The notes under the pieces: model-generated
Told to the model about the DNA's origin: nothing
Databases searched by the model: none
Seen by the model: the letters and a program-made list of their open reading frames with translations, nothing else
Shown: positions 13,101-25,536 of the stretch, in pieces
How positions within the stretch are numbered: the first letter of the stretch is position 1
How the letters are laid out: each line of letters opens with the position of its first letter
Program-made: the position numbers and the translations under genes
NCBI GenBank assembly: GCA_006538405.1
Contig: BJKQ01000013.1
Location: 1,054,001 to 1,118,000 of the forward strand
Source: Hansfordia pulvinata
Taxonomy: Eukaryota > Ascomycota > Sordariomycetes > Xylariales
DNA length: 64,000 bases
Reading direction: 5' to 3'

Positions 13101-16100
13101 GGTTGTCTCGCTCTGCCCTAATTCCTGCGCAATCGCCACTCGACGAGAGACGAGAGGCCGCGGCTCTCCTTGCGCTCCCTCGCAATTTCTCACTGCAGTG
13201 CCATGATTGTTGAGCTTGTCGCCCTGCATGCGCCTCCTAGTCTTCAATGACCCCTCACACGCTCGAGTGCAATGATGCTTCTGCCTCTCCACGTGGCGTG
13301 CGTCTCGGGTGCGGCGAACAGTGGTTCCGTGTCTGTAAAACGGGTCACCGACGCGGCATCATGGGTCATACTCAAGGTAAGAAACCTAGCAAACTGCTTT
13401 TCACACTGCATCTGCGCCAATCGTAGCGCAATGATGCCCAGGCCAATGGAATGTCTCGCCTGGGCGCTTCCTTGTGCCGGCCAGCTTTGCCCATCGTACA
13501 TGTCAGCTCATCGCGCTTCTTTCGCGAGGACCTTGTCTCGTGGAAGCGAACCAATGAGCCCTCCACGGGACTGCTGCGGGCTCGAGTGTTTGTTGCCTTC
13601 GACTTGATTTGTTGTGACAAGGCGCGCGCCTCCTTAACCCCTGCCACTATTTGCGGCTGTTGGCGGCGCATTCCCACGCCCGGCACGGGTTTGTGCCAAT
13701 ATCGTGTCAGTTGGCTCGGCTTGATATGCCTTGCCGCGACGCTTTCAGCGAGCTGCCGTCGGACCCTGGTCCTGGTCGCTCTGGATTGAGGCCCTCGGGG
13801 CAATCCACGTGTTTTGTCAGATGTGCGATTGCCATGAAGTGCGCCTCACTCGCTGTTCCCCAATCGCACGGGTCAAGTACGTAAAATGCGATACCGGGAA
13901 GCGCAAGCTGTGCCCCGCGCGACTTGAGTTGGCCCGGCATGAAAGTTTGCGAGCGGTATTTGATCCCGCCCACAGACGTAGCGCATCTACGAATGCCCAA
14001 CCTGTACGTGTACGTGTAGAGATCCAGGGCCTCCCCCACCACTGCTGGATCCCGGGGCGGTCGGGACAGGGGTCGGTCGGGATGAATGCCAACTCCCGTG
14101 TCGGCGGCCCCCCCCCTTCCCCCGGTCCTTGCCCCTCCCGGAACAGTAAACGAAGCGAGCGCCCTGCTTGCTGGTGTAGGATGTGATGATAAGTGCACAG
14201 GTTCTCCCCCCTCTCGATGGGAGGGAATGCCCTGACCCGTGCGCGCTGCGGTTGGCTCCTCTCGGGCATTGTCCTCACCGGTCGGCCTCATCATTTACGA
14301 AGATGTCGGAATGATTGTCTCCGTGCACCTCGGTGATCAAGGGGAGAGAAGGGGGGGGGGGGGGGTGCACAGAGAACACACAAACACGAATATTGAAACT
14401 TTGCGGACAAGAACCCATCAGAAGCAGAGGCGCAGCACGCCCGCTTCTCACTTACAGCAGAGAAAGATAAAAAGAAAAAATGACCTGAAATGCCCTGCAT
14501 GGGAAAAGAATGACTTGCACAGACAAGGCAACGAACGGGGCCACCCGGGCCGCAGACCTATTCGTAAAACGTAGCGCGCGCGCGCGTGCCCCCTCGTGGA
14601 CCTCGTCGTGCCTGGCTAAGGCACACATGATGTGGTGTGTGTGCATGTGTGTGTGGGTGGGTGGGCGGTTTCTGATGAGGGCAGATCTCTCGGATTGGCC
14701 CGGAAGGCGACCGCCCCGCCCCCTCTCCCTCTTCTCCTCTTGGTGAGGTACCTTATTAGTTTAGGTACTTTGCGAGTATATCTCGGGCGGCGCGACGGGC
14801 CCAGACGGGGAGCGCGTGCCATTGAAAGGGGGAGAGATGGGATAAGAGAAAGAGACGGGTTGAGGAGGACTAACTGGTGAAGATTGGGGTGTTTCAATCG
14901 GGCCCGCGTGTGAGTCTCCAACGTCTTCGGGGCATCTACAGTCTACGAGACGCGAACAGCCGTTCCGCCAAGGTTCAAAGGAGACGACGGCCTCTTCGGA
15001 CGGAGCACGAAATAGAGTTATTATCTGACCGCGCCATCGACGTCGAGCGAGGCACTCGCGTGAGGGAGCTGGCGTCTGCCCGGAGCAGGTGACACATGTG
15101 ATTCGGTGTGACCGGTGGAGACATGAATACTCGTATGCGGGAGGGGAGGGAGGGGAGGGAGGAGGACGCCAGATTGACCCCTTTGCCATTTACCCCTCCT
15201 CGTGGCCTGGAAGGGTTGGAATCTGTCCAGCAGGCTCGACAATATGTGCCAACAGCTTTTCTTGGCAGCACAGACAGGCAGGGAGATGGCATGACAGTCC
15301 TTGGTCTGCCTTCCTTGTCTGCCCCCCATTGGACGCCGTGGAAAGTGTAGAGACGCGACGGGGAGGAATCAATTGGGCTCGTGAGGCTGTTATGCCGCTT
15401 CAAAGAATCTGAAGGGGTCCACGTCGACGCGTGCTGCCGGTTCTGCCCCCAATGGTGTTGGGATTGGCTGTGAGACTGGGCTTTGCCATTGGGTTTGGCC
15501 CCTCGCCTCGCTGGCTCGCGCCCCCGGGCCCCCGCTGCCCCCGCCTCGCTGCCCGCCCCGTCGCGGCGCGGACTGTGACTGTCGAGATCGACGCGACTGG
15601 CGGGGTCCTTAGCGGAGTCGAGGGCGCCGGGGACAGGTTGCGAGGGTTGCAGGGCACAGGCGGGTGAATGCAGCGAGATCCGAAGCGCACAAACACTCTG
15701 GGTGGTCCTGTTTGAGTGACGAGGCTCAGTCAGCTAAATTGGTGAGATACCTTTATCAGCAAGCTCGTAGGTATAGGGCGAGAGAGTGCTGTATGGGAAA
15801 AGGTTATAAGTCGAGCCCCAATGGCATTCGATCAGCCCATGCCAGCGATTGATCAGGGTCCCGGGCAGACATTGGACGGCACGGAGCGAAAGGACCTCGC
15901 AGCTCGCCCATTGGCACTTCCGGTGGTGGCACTCAGCAGTCGGTCTTGTCGCCCAGGTAGTCCCGGCAGAGGCACACTTGGATCTCTGGATCCGTGGCAA
16001 GGGACGATGGTGGAAGCCCGTGTGCCTGTCATTTGTGGCAGGCGGGCGGGCGGGCGGGCTCGGCTCGGTACCTGGGCACCACTGACGACATCCATTGACG

Positions 16101-19100
16101 GGACACTGGCACTGCCCGGGCAGCAACTGGACCCCTCATCAGGACTTCGGCTAGGTAGCTGGAGGTACCTAATCGTTGACTGACCCCTCCCCGGGCAGCG
16201 GCCCCCGCCCCTCCAGGCTAGGGCTGGCTCGCGCGGCCCACCCGCACCCACACCCGACGGCTACCTACCTACCCACTCGTATCTCATCATGGATCCGATC
16301 CATGTTAGTCACGTTGACTTGCATTGCCCATTGAGGCCTGATCACGCCCCCAGCCTGATGGTGTGTCGAGCGTGGTCAGGCCGGGCGGTGGTCTGGTGCC
16401 ATCCCATCCGCGCGTCGTGCGATAGGCAAGAAAGGCGATACAGGTCGGCAGGTCGAAATGCTGCGTTCATGGATTGGGTTGGTGGGTGGATGGATGGTGT
16501 GAATGGGTGGTGTGATGCATTGGTCATTCAATGCCTACGGTACATGGTCGCATTGTCCAGTCTCATCAATGGCAATTGATGAAACCGTCATTGCCCAAAC
16601 TTCCCACAAGATGGGGTCCAGTGCGTCCTCTGGCTACCTACATGTACCTATGTACGGAGTATCCACCCACCCAACCTACATAGGTACCCGTGTCTTCGAG
16701 ATGGAACTGGGCTTTTCGCACGTGGACGAGAACCCGCCAGCCCTTCCGTCGTGTCATCCATGTACTCGTACCGGCCGAGCGAAGGCCGCGCAACGAAGGT
16801 AGGAGACGCGAGTACTCGCACGAGTACAATCGCGTTCGGGTGCAGCGGCGAATTGAACATTCTGGCATGGATGTAAGCCAGTACCCAAGGTATACCCGTA
16901 CCGCCGGCATACGAGAGGTTGCAGGCTGGATCTGGCATGACGGCAGCTTGGCACGCCTTTGGGCATTAATCAAACGGAGCCGCGACTGGGGCTGCCGGGA
17001 CAGCTGTGCACGCCCGACTGCAAGCGCCCCCGGATTGACCCCCGGCTGATTGGCCGAGCTCCCGTTCCAGAGCGGTACATGGGCGCGCGTGGGCGGAGCG
17101 CTGCGAATCCACGGATGGCCCGGGTACCGACACGTATGTACGTAGAGTGGTGCCGGCGCGCGGATGCAGGACTGGGGCTGGACCCCAATGCTGGGACGTC
17201 GATTGGGACTGCGAGCACTGGAGCACTGGACCTGGCGCTAGGGTCGAGAGGTCATGCATCCACTTTGTGATCGACAGGATGCGACGGCCGCTGTGCGACA
17301 AACGACCACTGGCTGACTACCACGAGTACCTGAGGTACTCGAAGATGGCCGTTAGGTACGAGCTCGGCCTCGTACGTTGGCACCAGAATGGAAACAGTCA
17401 GTGAGGTCACAGCAGAACCCATCCGCAGGTACAAACGTTGGCGCTTCCCGTGTTCAGTGCGGTGTTGCCTCGCCCATGCGCCGTGGCAATCAACAAGTCC
17501 AGGGACGCGGCCCCGACGTTGGAGGGCGACTCTCAGCAATCAGCACCGCCTGGCCTGCATGGACTCGCAGCTCAGCACGACGCGAGGCGGCCCAGGGGGC
17601 ACGACACGACACGACACAGACACGACCGAGACGACGCGACGCAAACACTCCCAAGCTGCGCAACCCCCGGCGCTGCCTGGTCACCGCAGCACCGGGGCAC
17701 CACAGCACGGCGCGTATGACTGGCCGGCGGGGCGTGATGGAGGGGGTGGCCGCCCAGCAGTGTGACTCTTTTCCCGCTCGACGCCACCATCATAGCCACC
17801 AGGATGCCTCCACGTCTCGCGCCGGGTGCCGCCGGCGAGCCAATCACAGGCCGAGGGAGCCGCTGCCAGCGTCGGGTGCGTCACGGCCACCGCGGACCTG
17901 GCCGGACCCTACGGATACCGGACTCGACGCTTCCACTCCAGACTCCTCGGGTGTAAGTCGTACGCGTAGTCGGCTCGGGCATTGGAGTGAGCAGGCAGAC
18001 GGGAACGCAGAGACGAACGCGCAATTGGGGAGGCAATGGGAGGGGCGAGATGGCATGTGAGATTCGAGTATGAGGTATCTGGGCACTTTGGCGCGTGCCG
18101 CTCAAACAGGCCCCCGTGGGTTATGCAGATCCAGATCCGGCACCCAACCTTAGCAAGTGACCAGTTGACGAGAGGTAGGGCTGGGCAAACCTACATGTAC
18201 CTACATCCAATGGATGTGCCTAACCCAGCAGACAAGCGTGACAAGGTACGAGCAGGGTGAGGTACCTCCCGTCTCCGTGGACGGGACCAGAGCACGTCGG
18301 ATATGGAGGTACCATACTCGTGCATGATCCATGCAGGCTGCCATGGATGATGAGACCCCGTCATGCGGCCGACAGTCCGGCCAGCGCGCCCAGCCAACGT
18401 GCCAGCAGGGGGTGGGCTGAGTGGTGATTGTTGGCCGTGTCGTGGACGCCTCGTCCATGTCGTATTTCCAGTTCTGCCTGCGGATAGTATGGGAGCGGCG
18501 AGAGACTGGAGAGGAGAGAGCCTGGGAGGGAGAGGAGAGGGGAGGGGAGGGAGAGAGGGGGCGAGGCAGGTCGCCGTTTGACCTGCCTACTGAGAACCCA
18601 AGAACGTGTGGCTCATCATGGCCGGAAAGTCTGCAATTCCGTGTGAATGATTGGATCATCAGCACCCTTGGAGGATCCCACGCACGCGTGGACAACGTCG
18701 GGACGCTGGTGGGTAGTAGGCAGGTACCCTGAAGCCAAGAGGTATACTTCCAAACCTATGAGTCGTACTTCGCCCTGACACGCGGGCAGCCCTGCCTGGA
18801 CCCAGCCCACCATTGCAGGTTGTCAGATGATGGGAGAGACCCGGGTTCGTTCAATGTACATCATTGATGCATCCATCTATCCCATCCATCTGAGTGGCAT
18901 CCACCCACACCCGTCGCAATCGACATATAATAGAGATCAAGTACCTCCCCACGGAGGTGTCTGATGTACTCCGGTCGTATCCTGGAACGGGCCAAGCATA
19001 CATAACCTATGTCCATCCGTACATCCCAGTGCCGTCATGTAGGATGGATTGGATGTGTGTGCGTCGACTGGTGTGTCCCTGGCGTCGCATTCCCTGATCA

Positions 19101-19290
19101 ACCTGATTGATGGATGGGGAATGGGCCGATTGGGTTTGGGGGCGGCACTACTAGGCGCAGGTGGTGATTGATTGATTGATTCAATGATTGCTCGCCCTGC
19201 CTGCACTGGCCGTTCGCCGATTGCTGTCGTGGTCGTGCGTGCGTGCTTCATCAACGTGCCTGTGCCTGTGCCGCCCGCCTCCACTGCCCG

Positions 19291-19343
19291 CCTGCCTGTC
19301 TGCCTGTCTGCCTGTCTGCTTGCCTGTCTGCCTGTCTGCTTGC
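19291..19343. repeat. CTGCCTGT octamer tandem array
   Basis: Repeats of CTGCCTGT with small variants (CTGCTTGC). The same unit and orientation recur about 550 bp downstream at 19893-19954. Confidence 0.85.
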
Positions 19344-19892
19344 TGCCTCTCAGTCCTGCCGGGTTCCACAGACAGGTCAGCAAGCGGGCTTATCACGCAG
19401 CTCTGCGTAACGCGGGCTCGACTGGCCGGATATCAACGCCCAATTGGCGCCGCCCACATCGGGTCCCCTGCATCACCAACACGCCGTCCTTTGTCTGCTG
19501 GGCGCCTGATGGGGGAGCAACCCGAGCCTGTTGTTTCCTGTCTGCCCGCTACATTGATGTACCTTGCCCGCATCCACCTGATGTATTGTTGGATACTCCC
19601 GTGCCTGCTGCTGTACCTTACCTGAGCCACCACCTCCACGTGCATTCTGTCTACCCACGGTACCTACCTGTTTGCCTCCAGCAGCTACGTCTCGTAGATA
19701 CCCCAACCTGCCTATCCGCCTGTCTGCCTGTCTGGGTACCTGACCTGACCTGATCTGCTCGTCTGCCTGCTTCGCTGTCACGGGCGGAGACGGCCACTCG
19801 CTGCCTACCTCCTTACCTTGTTACCTTACCTACCGTACTACTTATACAGAGCCCTGCCCCGTGTCTCGGCGACTCTGTCCATCTGACGGGTT

Positions 19893-19954
19893 TCCTGTCT
19901 GTCTGCCTGTCTGCCTGTCTGCCTGTCTGCCTGTCTGTCTGTCTGCCTGTCTGC
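19893..19954. repeat. CTGCCTGT octamer tandem array, second copy
   Basis: GTCTGCCT/CTGCCTGT units in tandem, a second array of the unit seen at 19291-19343. Confidence 0.85.
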
Positions 19955-21192
19955 GTATCGGCCTGCCCGTCGCCCAGTATCTACCCTGGCTGGCCATCCC
20001 GTGTAATAAGAACGAATGACGCCTTGGGACATACACCATACGGATATAGTCGCAACGCAGTCCCCACGCACTTTCACACGCAAGCGCACAAACACGCATA
20101 CGCACGATTGACAATTCGACCAAACAGGCACACAAGAAGCACACACGCGCACACAAAAACCGCCAGCGCCTCTCGCCTCTGGCCCTCGCCCTCGCTCACA
20201 ATTTCACCACCGAATTGACCGGCCGACCGACCGACTGATTGATTGATTGAGGTGGCCTGGTCCGTCCCTTGTCACGCCGAACCTGACGCATTGCTCCGCG
20301 GGCAATTCGCCTCCACAGAACGACGGCAGGCCAACTGCTGCACTGTCTGGCACTGGGCCTCAGATCCAGGAACCCCGCCCTCCTCGCTTCCCTGACAACC
20401 CCGCCAAACACGGGTGGGCTGCGTATTAGTGAGTGTGCGGGTGGGTGAAAGAGTGAATGCGCGCGCACGCACGCACGCACGCCCTCATTTGCCTCTGGCG
20501 ATTGTCCAACTCGCGAGCAGAGCACATTGATTGCACTGCGCCCACACCAGCGTGACTCTCTCTGCCCCTGCTTACCGATCATCTCCTGGTGATTCATCCG
20601 CGCCCTCAGTCGCTTCGACTCACACCTTGGCCAGCGGACTTGCTGGACCTTTAACTCCGGGCACTGCCGCACACCACCCGCCCGACCCGGCCACTCCAGA
20701 CCTTCTGCCGCCTTCTACAAATTCCATCCCGGCAGCCGCCTTGGGCCTCCTGCTGGCACTGCCTCGGGTCCAGGGCTTCTAACTTACATAAGGTTCCTGG
20801 TAGGATACAAGTCGCCAGGGTATTTGGAAATATAACATCGAGGCCTGCCTTCAAAGGGTCCTCTCTCTGCACCTGCATCTCCCGATCGCCATCTCAATCG
20901 ACCATAAACTCAATTGCACCCATTACACCCCACACCACACACGCATCGGCCAAACAACCCCGAAAACACTCCCCAACCCAACCCAACCCAACCCATCGGT
21001 TCAATTACACCTACAACTGGAACACTTATAAGAGATCCAACCCTCGCCTTCGCACAGTCCGTCCTCCTCGCTCGTGGACTCACAACCGAATACCTTGTCC
21101 TGTCTCTTTCTGATTCTGGGACCTCTTGACCCTTCGACTGTCAATTGTGCCCCCGCAACAACAACCCCATCGACTACAGCGCGCGCACGAGA

Positions 21193-22548
21193 ATGGCCAG
21201 CAATTTCATTCCAGGCCGCCCTACTGCCAAAGAGCGCTGCAATATAAGCAACCTCATGTCTCCCCCCGAGGGACCCCCGCTGGATGGCTTCCACAGCGGA
21301 GGCCTTAACAACCCTGAGGCCTGGAGCAACCTGGACGGGTTCCTCCACGGACCCTCCTCCAAGCAGCCCGGAGAGGCTTTGGGCTCCGAGGTCCGGCGGC
21401 TGCCGCCGCTGTCGCCCCCCGTATCACCAGCAACCAGAGACATCACCAGCGTCTACCGCGCGCAGCCGTTGCATACCGCACCGGTTGCCGATCCCATCCT
21501 CTACCCGGCCCAGGACCAGTCGTCGCCGCCGTCGCAGGAGCTCCTATTCCCCAAGCGCGCGTCCGAGACCTCACTCATCGACGAGCACGTTGCGCGGAGG
21601 CAAAAGACGCTCTTCCAGAACGTGGAGGGGCCGCGACGGGCGGAGTACCAGCTGGTGAAGGACGCGCTCGAGAGCCTCGCTTTCCGACCGCGGATAATAG
21701 GCCTGTACAAGCAGGACCCCAAAGCTTGGTTGGTGAGGGAGAGGCATCAGCTCAAGGCCGACCGCCAGGCCTCGGCGGCCGGGAACCCCAGGAGCTACGC
21801 GAGCGGGCTCGCGCCCATCCTGCCGGCCAGGCCTCAGGTCACGCGGCCGCAGTCGAGCAAGGTGACGAAGCCTGTCAGGGCAGCCAGGCCGTCGGCCGCC
21901 AAGGCACCCAGCAAGAAGCCGGCGGCGCCCCGGGCGATCCGGTCCAACCCTGTCCAGGCGGGCGGCCCGCTTACTCAGCCAGCCCAGCTGCCAGTCCAGC
22001 CCGCCCAGCTCGGCCGCGCCCTGGTGGTGGAGATGGCCCAGGCACCGCAACAACCGCCCAAGCAGGCGCCTCCAGCAGCTGCTCGGCGCAAGAGCCGCAC
22101 GCCCGAGGCGGCCTCGAAGCGACAGGTCGCGCCGAAGCGGGAGGACACGGAGTTCCACCTGCTGCCGGACTACTGCCCGCCCATCGACACGCTGCCGGAG
22201 AGCGGGCACTTCCTCAAGACGGCCTGGACGGGCAACCCCATCGACCTGAGCGCCGACCCGCACCGGCACCTGCTCCACCCGGACGAGGTCCGGCTGGCCT
22301 CGCAGCTCCGCCTCGACTGCGCCACCTACCTCACCAGCAAGCGGCGCATCTTCATGGGCCGCCTCGACGCCCACTACGACCAGAAGAAGCAGGAGTTCCG
22401 CAAGACGCACGCGCAGCAGGCCTGCAACATCGACGTCAACAAGGCCTCGCGCCTCTGGACCGCCTTCGACAGCGTCGGCTGGCTCAGCCGCGACTGGATC
22501 CAGCGGTTCCCCAAGCCGCCGAGGCCCCACGACAAGCAGCTCGACTAG
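21193..22548 (+). CDS. SWIRM domain-containing protein (Fun19/Laf-like)
   Basis: Single-exon frame of 451 aa. The ATG at 21193 is the first Met in this frame. Residues ~325-440 form a SWIRM domain. It starts near DYCPPIDTL, has the block NPIDLSADPHRHLLHPDE and the helix AQLRLDCATYLTSKRRIF (near-identical in the sequence), and ends in the helix-turn-helix with NIDVNKASRLWTAFDSVGWLS. The N-terminal two thirds are disordered and Pro/Ala/Lys-rich, with PPLSPPVSP-type and AKAPSKKP-type stretches. SWIRM domains bind DNA or histone partners in chromatin complexes. Fungal proteins of this architecture (a single C-terminal SWIRM) are related to budding-yeast Fun19 and the fission-yeast Laf proteins of an Rpd3L/Clr6-type deacetylase complex. 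That link is from family knowledge, not from this locus. Likely nuclear. A 401-aa antisense frame over it is a shadow. Confidence 0.88.
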   Translation: MASNFIPGRPTAKERCNISNLMSPPEGPPLDGFHSGGLNNPEAWSNLDGFLHGPSSKQPGEALGSEVRRLPPLSPPVSPATRDITSVYRAQPLHTAPVADPILYPAQDQSSPPSQELLFPKRASETSLIDEHVARRQKTLFQNVEGPRRAEYQLVKDALESLAFRPRIIGLYKQDPKAWLVRERHQLKADRQASAAGNPRSYASGLAPILPARPQVTRPQSSKVTKPVRAARPSAAKAPSKKPAAPRAIRSNPVQAGGPLTQPAQLPVQPAQLGRALVVEMAQAPQQPPKQAPPAAARRKSRTPEAASKRQVAPKREDTEFHLLPDYCPPIDTLPESGHFLKTAWTGNPIDLSADPHRHLLHPDEVRLASQLRLDCATYLTSKRRIFMGRLDAHYDQKKQEFRKTHAQQACNIDVNKASRLWTAFDSVGWLSRDWIQRFPKPPRPHDKQLD

Positions 22549-24582
22549 AGCCGCAGCCGGCGCCCGGCCTCTTCTTTTCTCTTTTGTTCCTTTGGTAGTC
22601 CGTGCATCGGTCTGCATCAAACTTCTCCTTGTTTTCTTCATCACGATATGGGCAATCGAGCATGTCCGGACTACGAACACCCACAGATTTGGGCATGGTT
22701 TCAGCAGGAAGCGATGAATGATACCCGGAGTGCCACCCCGGTCACTCCACTCTACCGTTGCAGATTGGTTTCCCACCTCGGTTTCTGATCATCTTTGGCT
22801 TCGTTTTCTTTTCTTCTTCTTTTTTCTTCTATTCTTTCTTCTTCTCTCTTATTCGCAGCCGGGCAGTGGAATTAGGCCTGCGTTTTTGTCCTTCAGCCCC
22901 TCCAGGAAATCTTGCATCCATGTTTGGCGTTGGAACTCGGGGAATCATACACATGTGAAAGGGTCTTTGCATCAGGGTATTCTAGCGAGGAAAGTCATGT
23001 CTTTTTTCTTCTTCTTTTTTCTGTCTACTTTCTTCCCCACGGGTCTCTCCTCCAGGCTCCATCTCTGTAAATAGTCTTGTCTGGCCACCCCTCGGAGTCG
23101 AACAGGGGGGGGGGGGGGGGGTTGCGATACGAAGATTACGGCGCCGGGGGCTTTCTCTCCCACGGCAGACATGAATGAATGATGTACGCGTCAGCGATTT
23201 GGACGCACCAGCAAGTCCGACATTACACAATTCCGTTCCCCAAGAAAACCAGAAATTTGAATGTGTGCAAATATCCCGCGTGATAACCAACAGTCCTTGA
23301 GGAAAAGAAAAGCCTCGATACTTGGCGCGTGCGACTCTGCCCACCCAAGTCGACTCCCACCACTCCCCCGCGACTCTAACCAGGTACGCAGCGTTTGCTG
23401 GCGTCCGGCCGACGCCGAGGCTGCTGAGGTTTAGAGCGAGAGCAAGGGCGGAAGGCGGGAATAAGAATGCTCGCCGACGATCGATCCCCACGCACGCCAC
23501 GCACGTGGCAGACCAAGCGCGCCCTGGTCGTTGCATGCAGGCCTGACTGGCGGGCGATGCATGGGGAAGGGACTGGGAACATAGTCGTACGAATACCTAC
23601 GCGTACCTTAGGGCATGTCCCGCGAGGCAGGGGTTGCGGGGGGCAGGGGGGGGAGGCAGATCCGGCTCTTTGGCCGACAGAGTGTGCGAATAGTACTCCG
23701 TACGGCCGGGAGACAAGCTGCCCACCCAGTCACATAGCTATCCAGCGGCGTCAATTAGGCCCAGAGTCGCAAGACCAGAGGAAACCCTGCGGCGGCAAGC
23801 TCCGACGAGTGTCCATATATGGTGGCGGACGAGAGGAGGAGGGTGTCCCTTTGGAAGCTTCATCTTTGTCCCCACTTCGGAGCTTCTTTACTTGCCCCCG
23901 CCCCCCTCTAAATAATCTCCCATCCCCCGATTTAACCTCATAAGTGAAAGCGCCGCCTTTGTAAACCCTATTTGCCGGAACGACTTGCGGACGAGCCATC
24001 GAACCCGCCGCGGGCAGATCCGCAGCTAAAACCCAATCCGAGCTTGGGACGTGCAAGTACTCATACTACCACTAGGAACGCGCGCGTATCTACGAGTAAT
24101 GAATTCATTGCCCCTCCATCTCCTCCGCCGCAACTCATTACGCGTGTCCGACCCGAGTCGTACAGCCGCGATGCGGCGCACGTGCGCGCGAGGCCCGCTC
24201 GCGATGGAGCTGGAGTCCGCCATTCGCCACGAGGTGATTCAATGAACCACCCGTCGGATACGGAAACAACTTGACACAGCACACGATGCCCGGTTGAGGT
24301 ATTGAAGAGTCGCGTGATGCGGCCCGCTGCGTTTGCGAGGAGCTTGCAGTGTACAGCAGAGCCGCCTCGCGCAAAACAAGGCGCCTGGACCGTTTGGAGG
24401 AGGGACGCACGGGTTTGTCTTGGACTTCCCAATCACAGGACTCGCTACGAGTACATGTCCAAAACGTGCGGTTGTGGCTCGGATGTGCACGGCGTACGAG
24501 TAAACAAGAATGATGTTGCCCGCATACTTTGGCGACAATGATTAAATAACATACTATATCTTCATAGCACATATCGCGCCCC
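22549..24582. other. Intergenic region
   Basis: Lies between the SWIRM and SDR 3' ends, so it includes both 3' flanks. It contains TTC/TTTC-rich stretches (22800-22850, 23000-23035), a G17 homopolymer at 23105-23121, one TACGGAGTA-family motif (23694-23702, reverse) and two TACGAGTA motifs near 24447 and 24496. No gene is supported. Confidence 0.6.
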
Positions 24583-25536
24583 CTACTGGCCCGCAGCGAG
24601 AGTATAGCCCCCGTCCACCGCCAGGGTCTGCCCGTTGAGGTACTGGTTGGCGGCGAAGAACAGCACGGCCTGCGCCATGTCCTCGTCCTTGCCCGGGCGG
24701 CCGGCGGGGACCTTGCCCTTGTAGCTGTCGGCGTCGATGTGGCTCTTCTGGTCGCCGCCGCTGCCGCTGGTCGTCATCTCGCTGGGGAAGACGCCCGGGG
24801 CGATCGAGTTGACGCGGACCTTGAGGTTGTTGTCGGCTATCTCCTTGGCCAGCATGCGGGTGACGTGCACCGCGGCGCCCTTGCTGGCGTTGTACTGGAA
24901 GTGGTGCTGGGCCTTCTGGATCAGGCCGCTGATGGAGGTCATGTTGATGACGGTGCCGGACCAGCCGTGGTGGCGCTCCGACGACTTCTGCAGCAGGGGC
25001 AGGAAGGCCATCGTGGCAAAGTAGACCTGCGCCACGTTGGTCTTGTAGATGGCGGTCCAGTCGTCAAAGGTGGCCTTCTCGTCGTCGAACATGTTCCGCT
25101 TCATCTCCTCGGCCGACGAGGCCTCGGACTGGAACGTGGGGCCCGCGATGCCCGCGTTGTTGACCAGGATGCACAGACACTGCTCGCGCGACTCGACCTC
25201 CTTGACCAGCTGCGCGATGCTGGCCTTGTCCGTCATGTCGGCCTGCAGCGGGATGATGGAGTCCGGGCCCTGCGAGTACTGCTCGACCACGCTGTCCAGC
25301 TTGTCCTTGGTCCGGCCCGTGATGTAGACCTTGGCGCCGTTGGCCACCAGGGCTTGCGTGGCCATGAGGCCGATGCCCGAGCCGCCGCCTGCGATGTGCG
25401 CGGGGTGGTTAGCTACCTACGAGGGCCCGTTGCCCGGGGCGAGGAGAGTGGCGGGGGAGGGCGCACCAGTTACGAGGGCGACTCTGCCCTTCATGGAAAA
25501 GAGCTTGTCGCTCGCGAGAGCCGCGGTAGAGGCCAT
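24583..25536 (-). CDS. Short-chain dehydrogenase/reductase (RhlG-like, NAD(P)-dependent)
   Basis: Exon 1 is 25536-25467 and exon 2 is 25388-24583. The 78-nt intron (25466-25389) has a GTGCGC donor, a GCTAAC branch point and a CGCAG acceptor. The splice precisely builds the cofactor motif TGGGSGIG near residue 25. Other classical SDR landmarks are visible: NNAG (LVNNAGIAG), the catalytic Ser in NMTSISG, the YNASK Tyr-Lys pair, and the C-terminal substrate region ending VDGGYTL. Length is 291 aa from the ATG at 25536, which has A at -3. The same frame stays open upstream. An ATG at 25668 would add 44 residues rich in Arg/Ser/Ala and poor in acids, like a mitochondrial presequence. The family includes 3-oxoacyl-ACP reductase-like and rhamnolipid-type reductases; the true substrate is unknown. 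Soluble enzyme, cytosolic or mitochondrial depending on start. Confidence 0.88.

Larger units (their letters stand above)
6992..21192. other. Gene-poor 14-kb intergenic region
   Basis: No open frame here convinced me. It holds CGT/GTC and CTG runs (about 7320-7345 and 7673-7698), (TG)23 at 9070-9115, (ACAG)6 at 9241-9264, (CA)n at 10088-10143, a G15 homopolymer at 14351-14365, a CGCGCG run near 14574-14586, a 9-bp repeat CACCTACGG x3 at 12592-12618, and two CTGCCTGT arrays at 19291-19343 and 19893-19954. Copies of TACGAGTA/TACTCGTA occur at 8052, 8326, 9345, 9718, near 12204, near 15126 and near 16763. The 10.5-11.9 kb part looks less GC-rich and may be a decayed gene, but no frame is intact. 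Confidence 0.55.

Noticed and set aside
19172..19954. Tandem octamers as a possible CRISPR array
   Set aside because: Units are 8 bp with no spacers; simple minisatellites in eukaryotic DNA.
21571..22776. 401-codon frame antisense to the SWIRM gene
   Set aside because: Shadow of the GC-rich sense gene; the sense frame has a conserved domain.
23088..23106. T-loop-like GAGTCGAACAGGGG suggesting a second tRNA
   Set aside because: The T stem does not pair properly, and no acceptor or anticodon stem is found around it.
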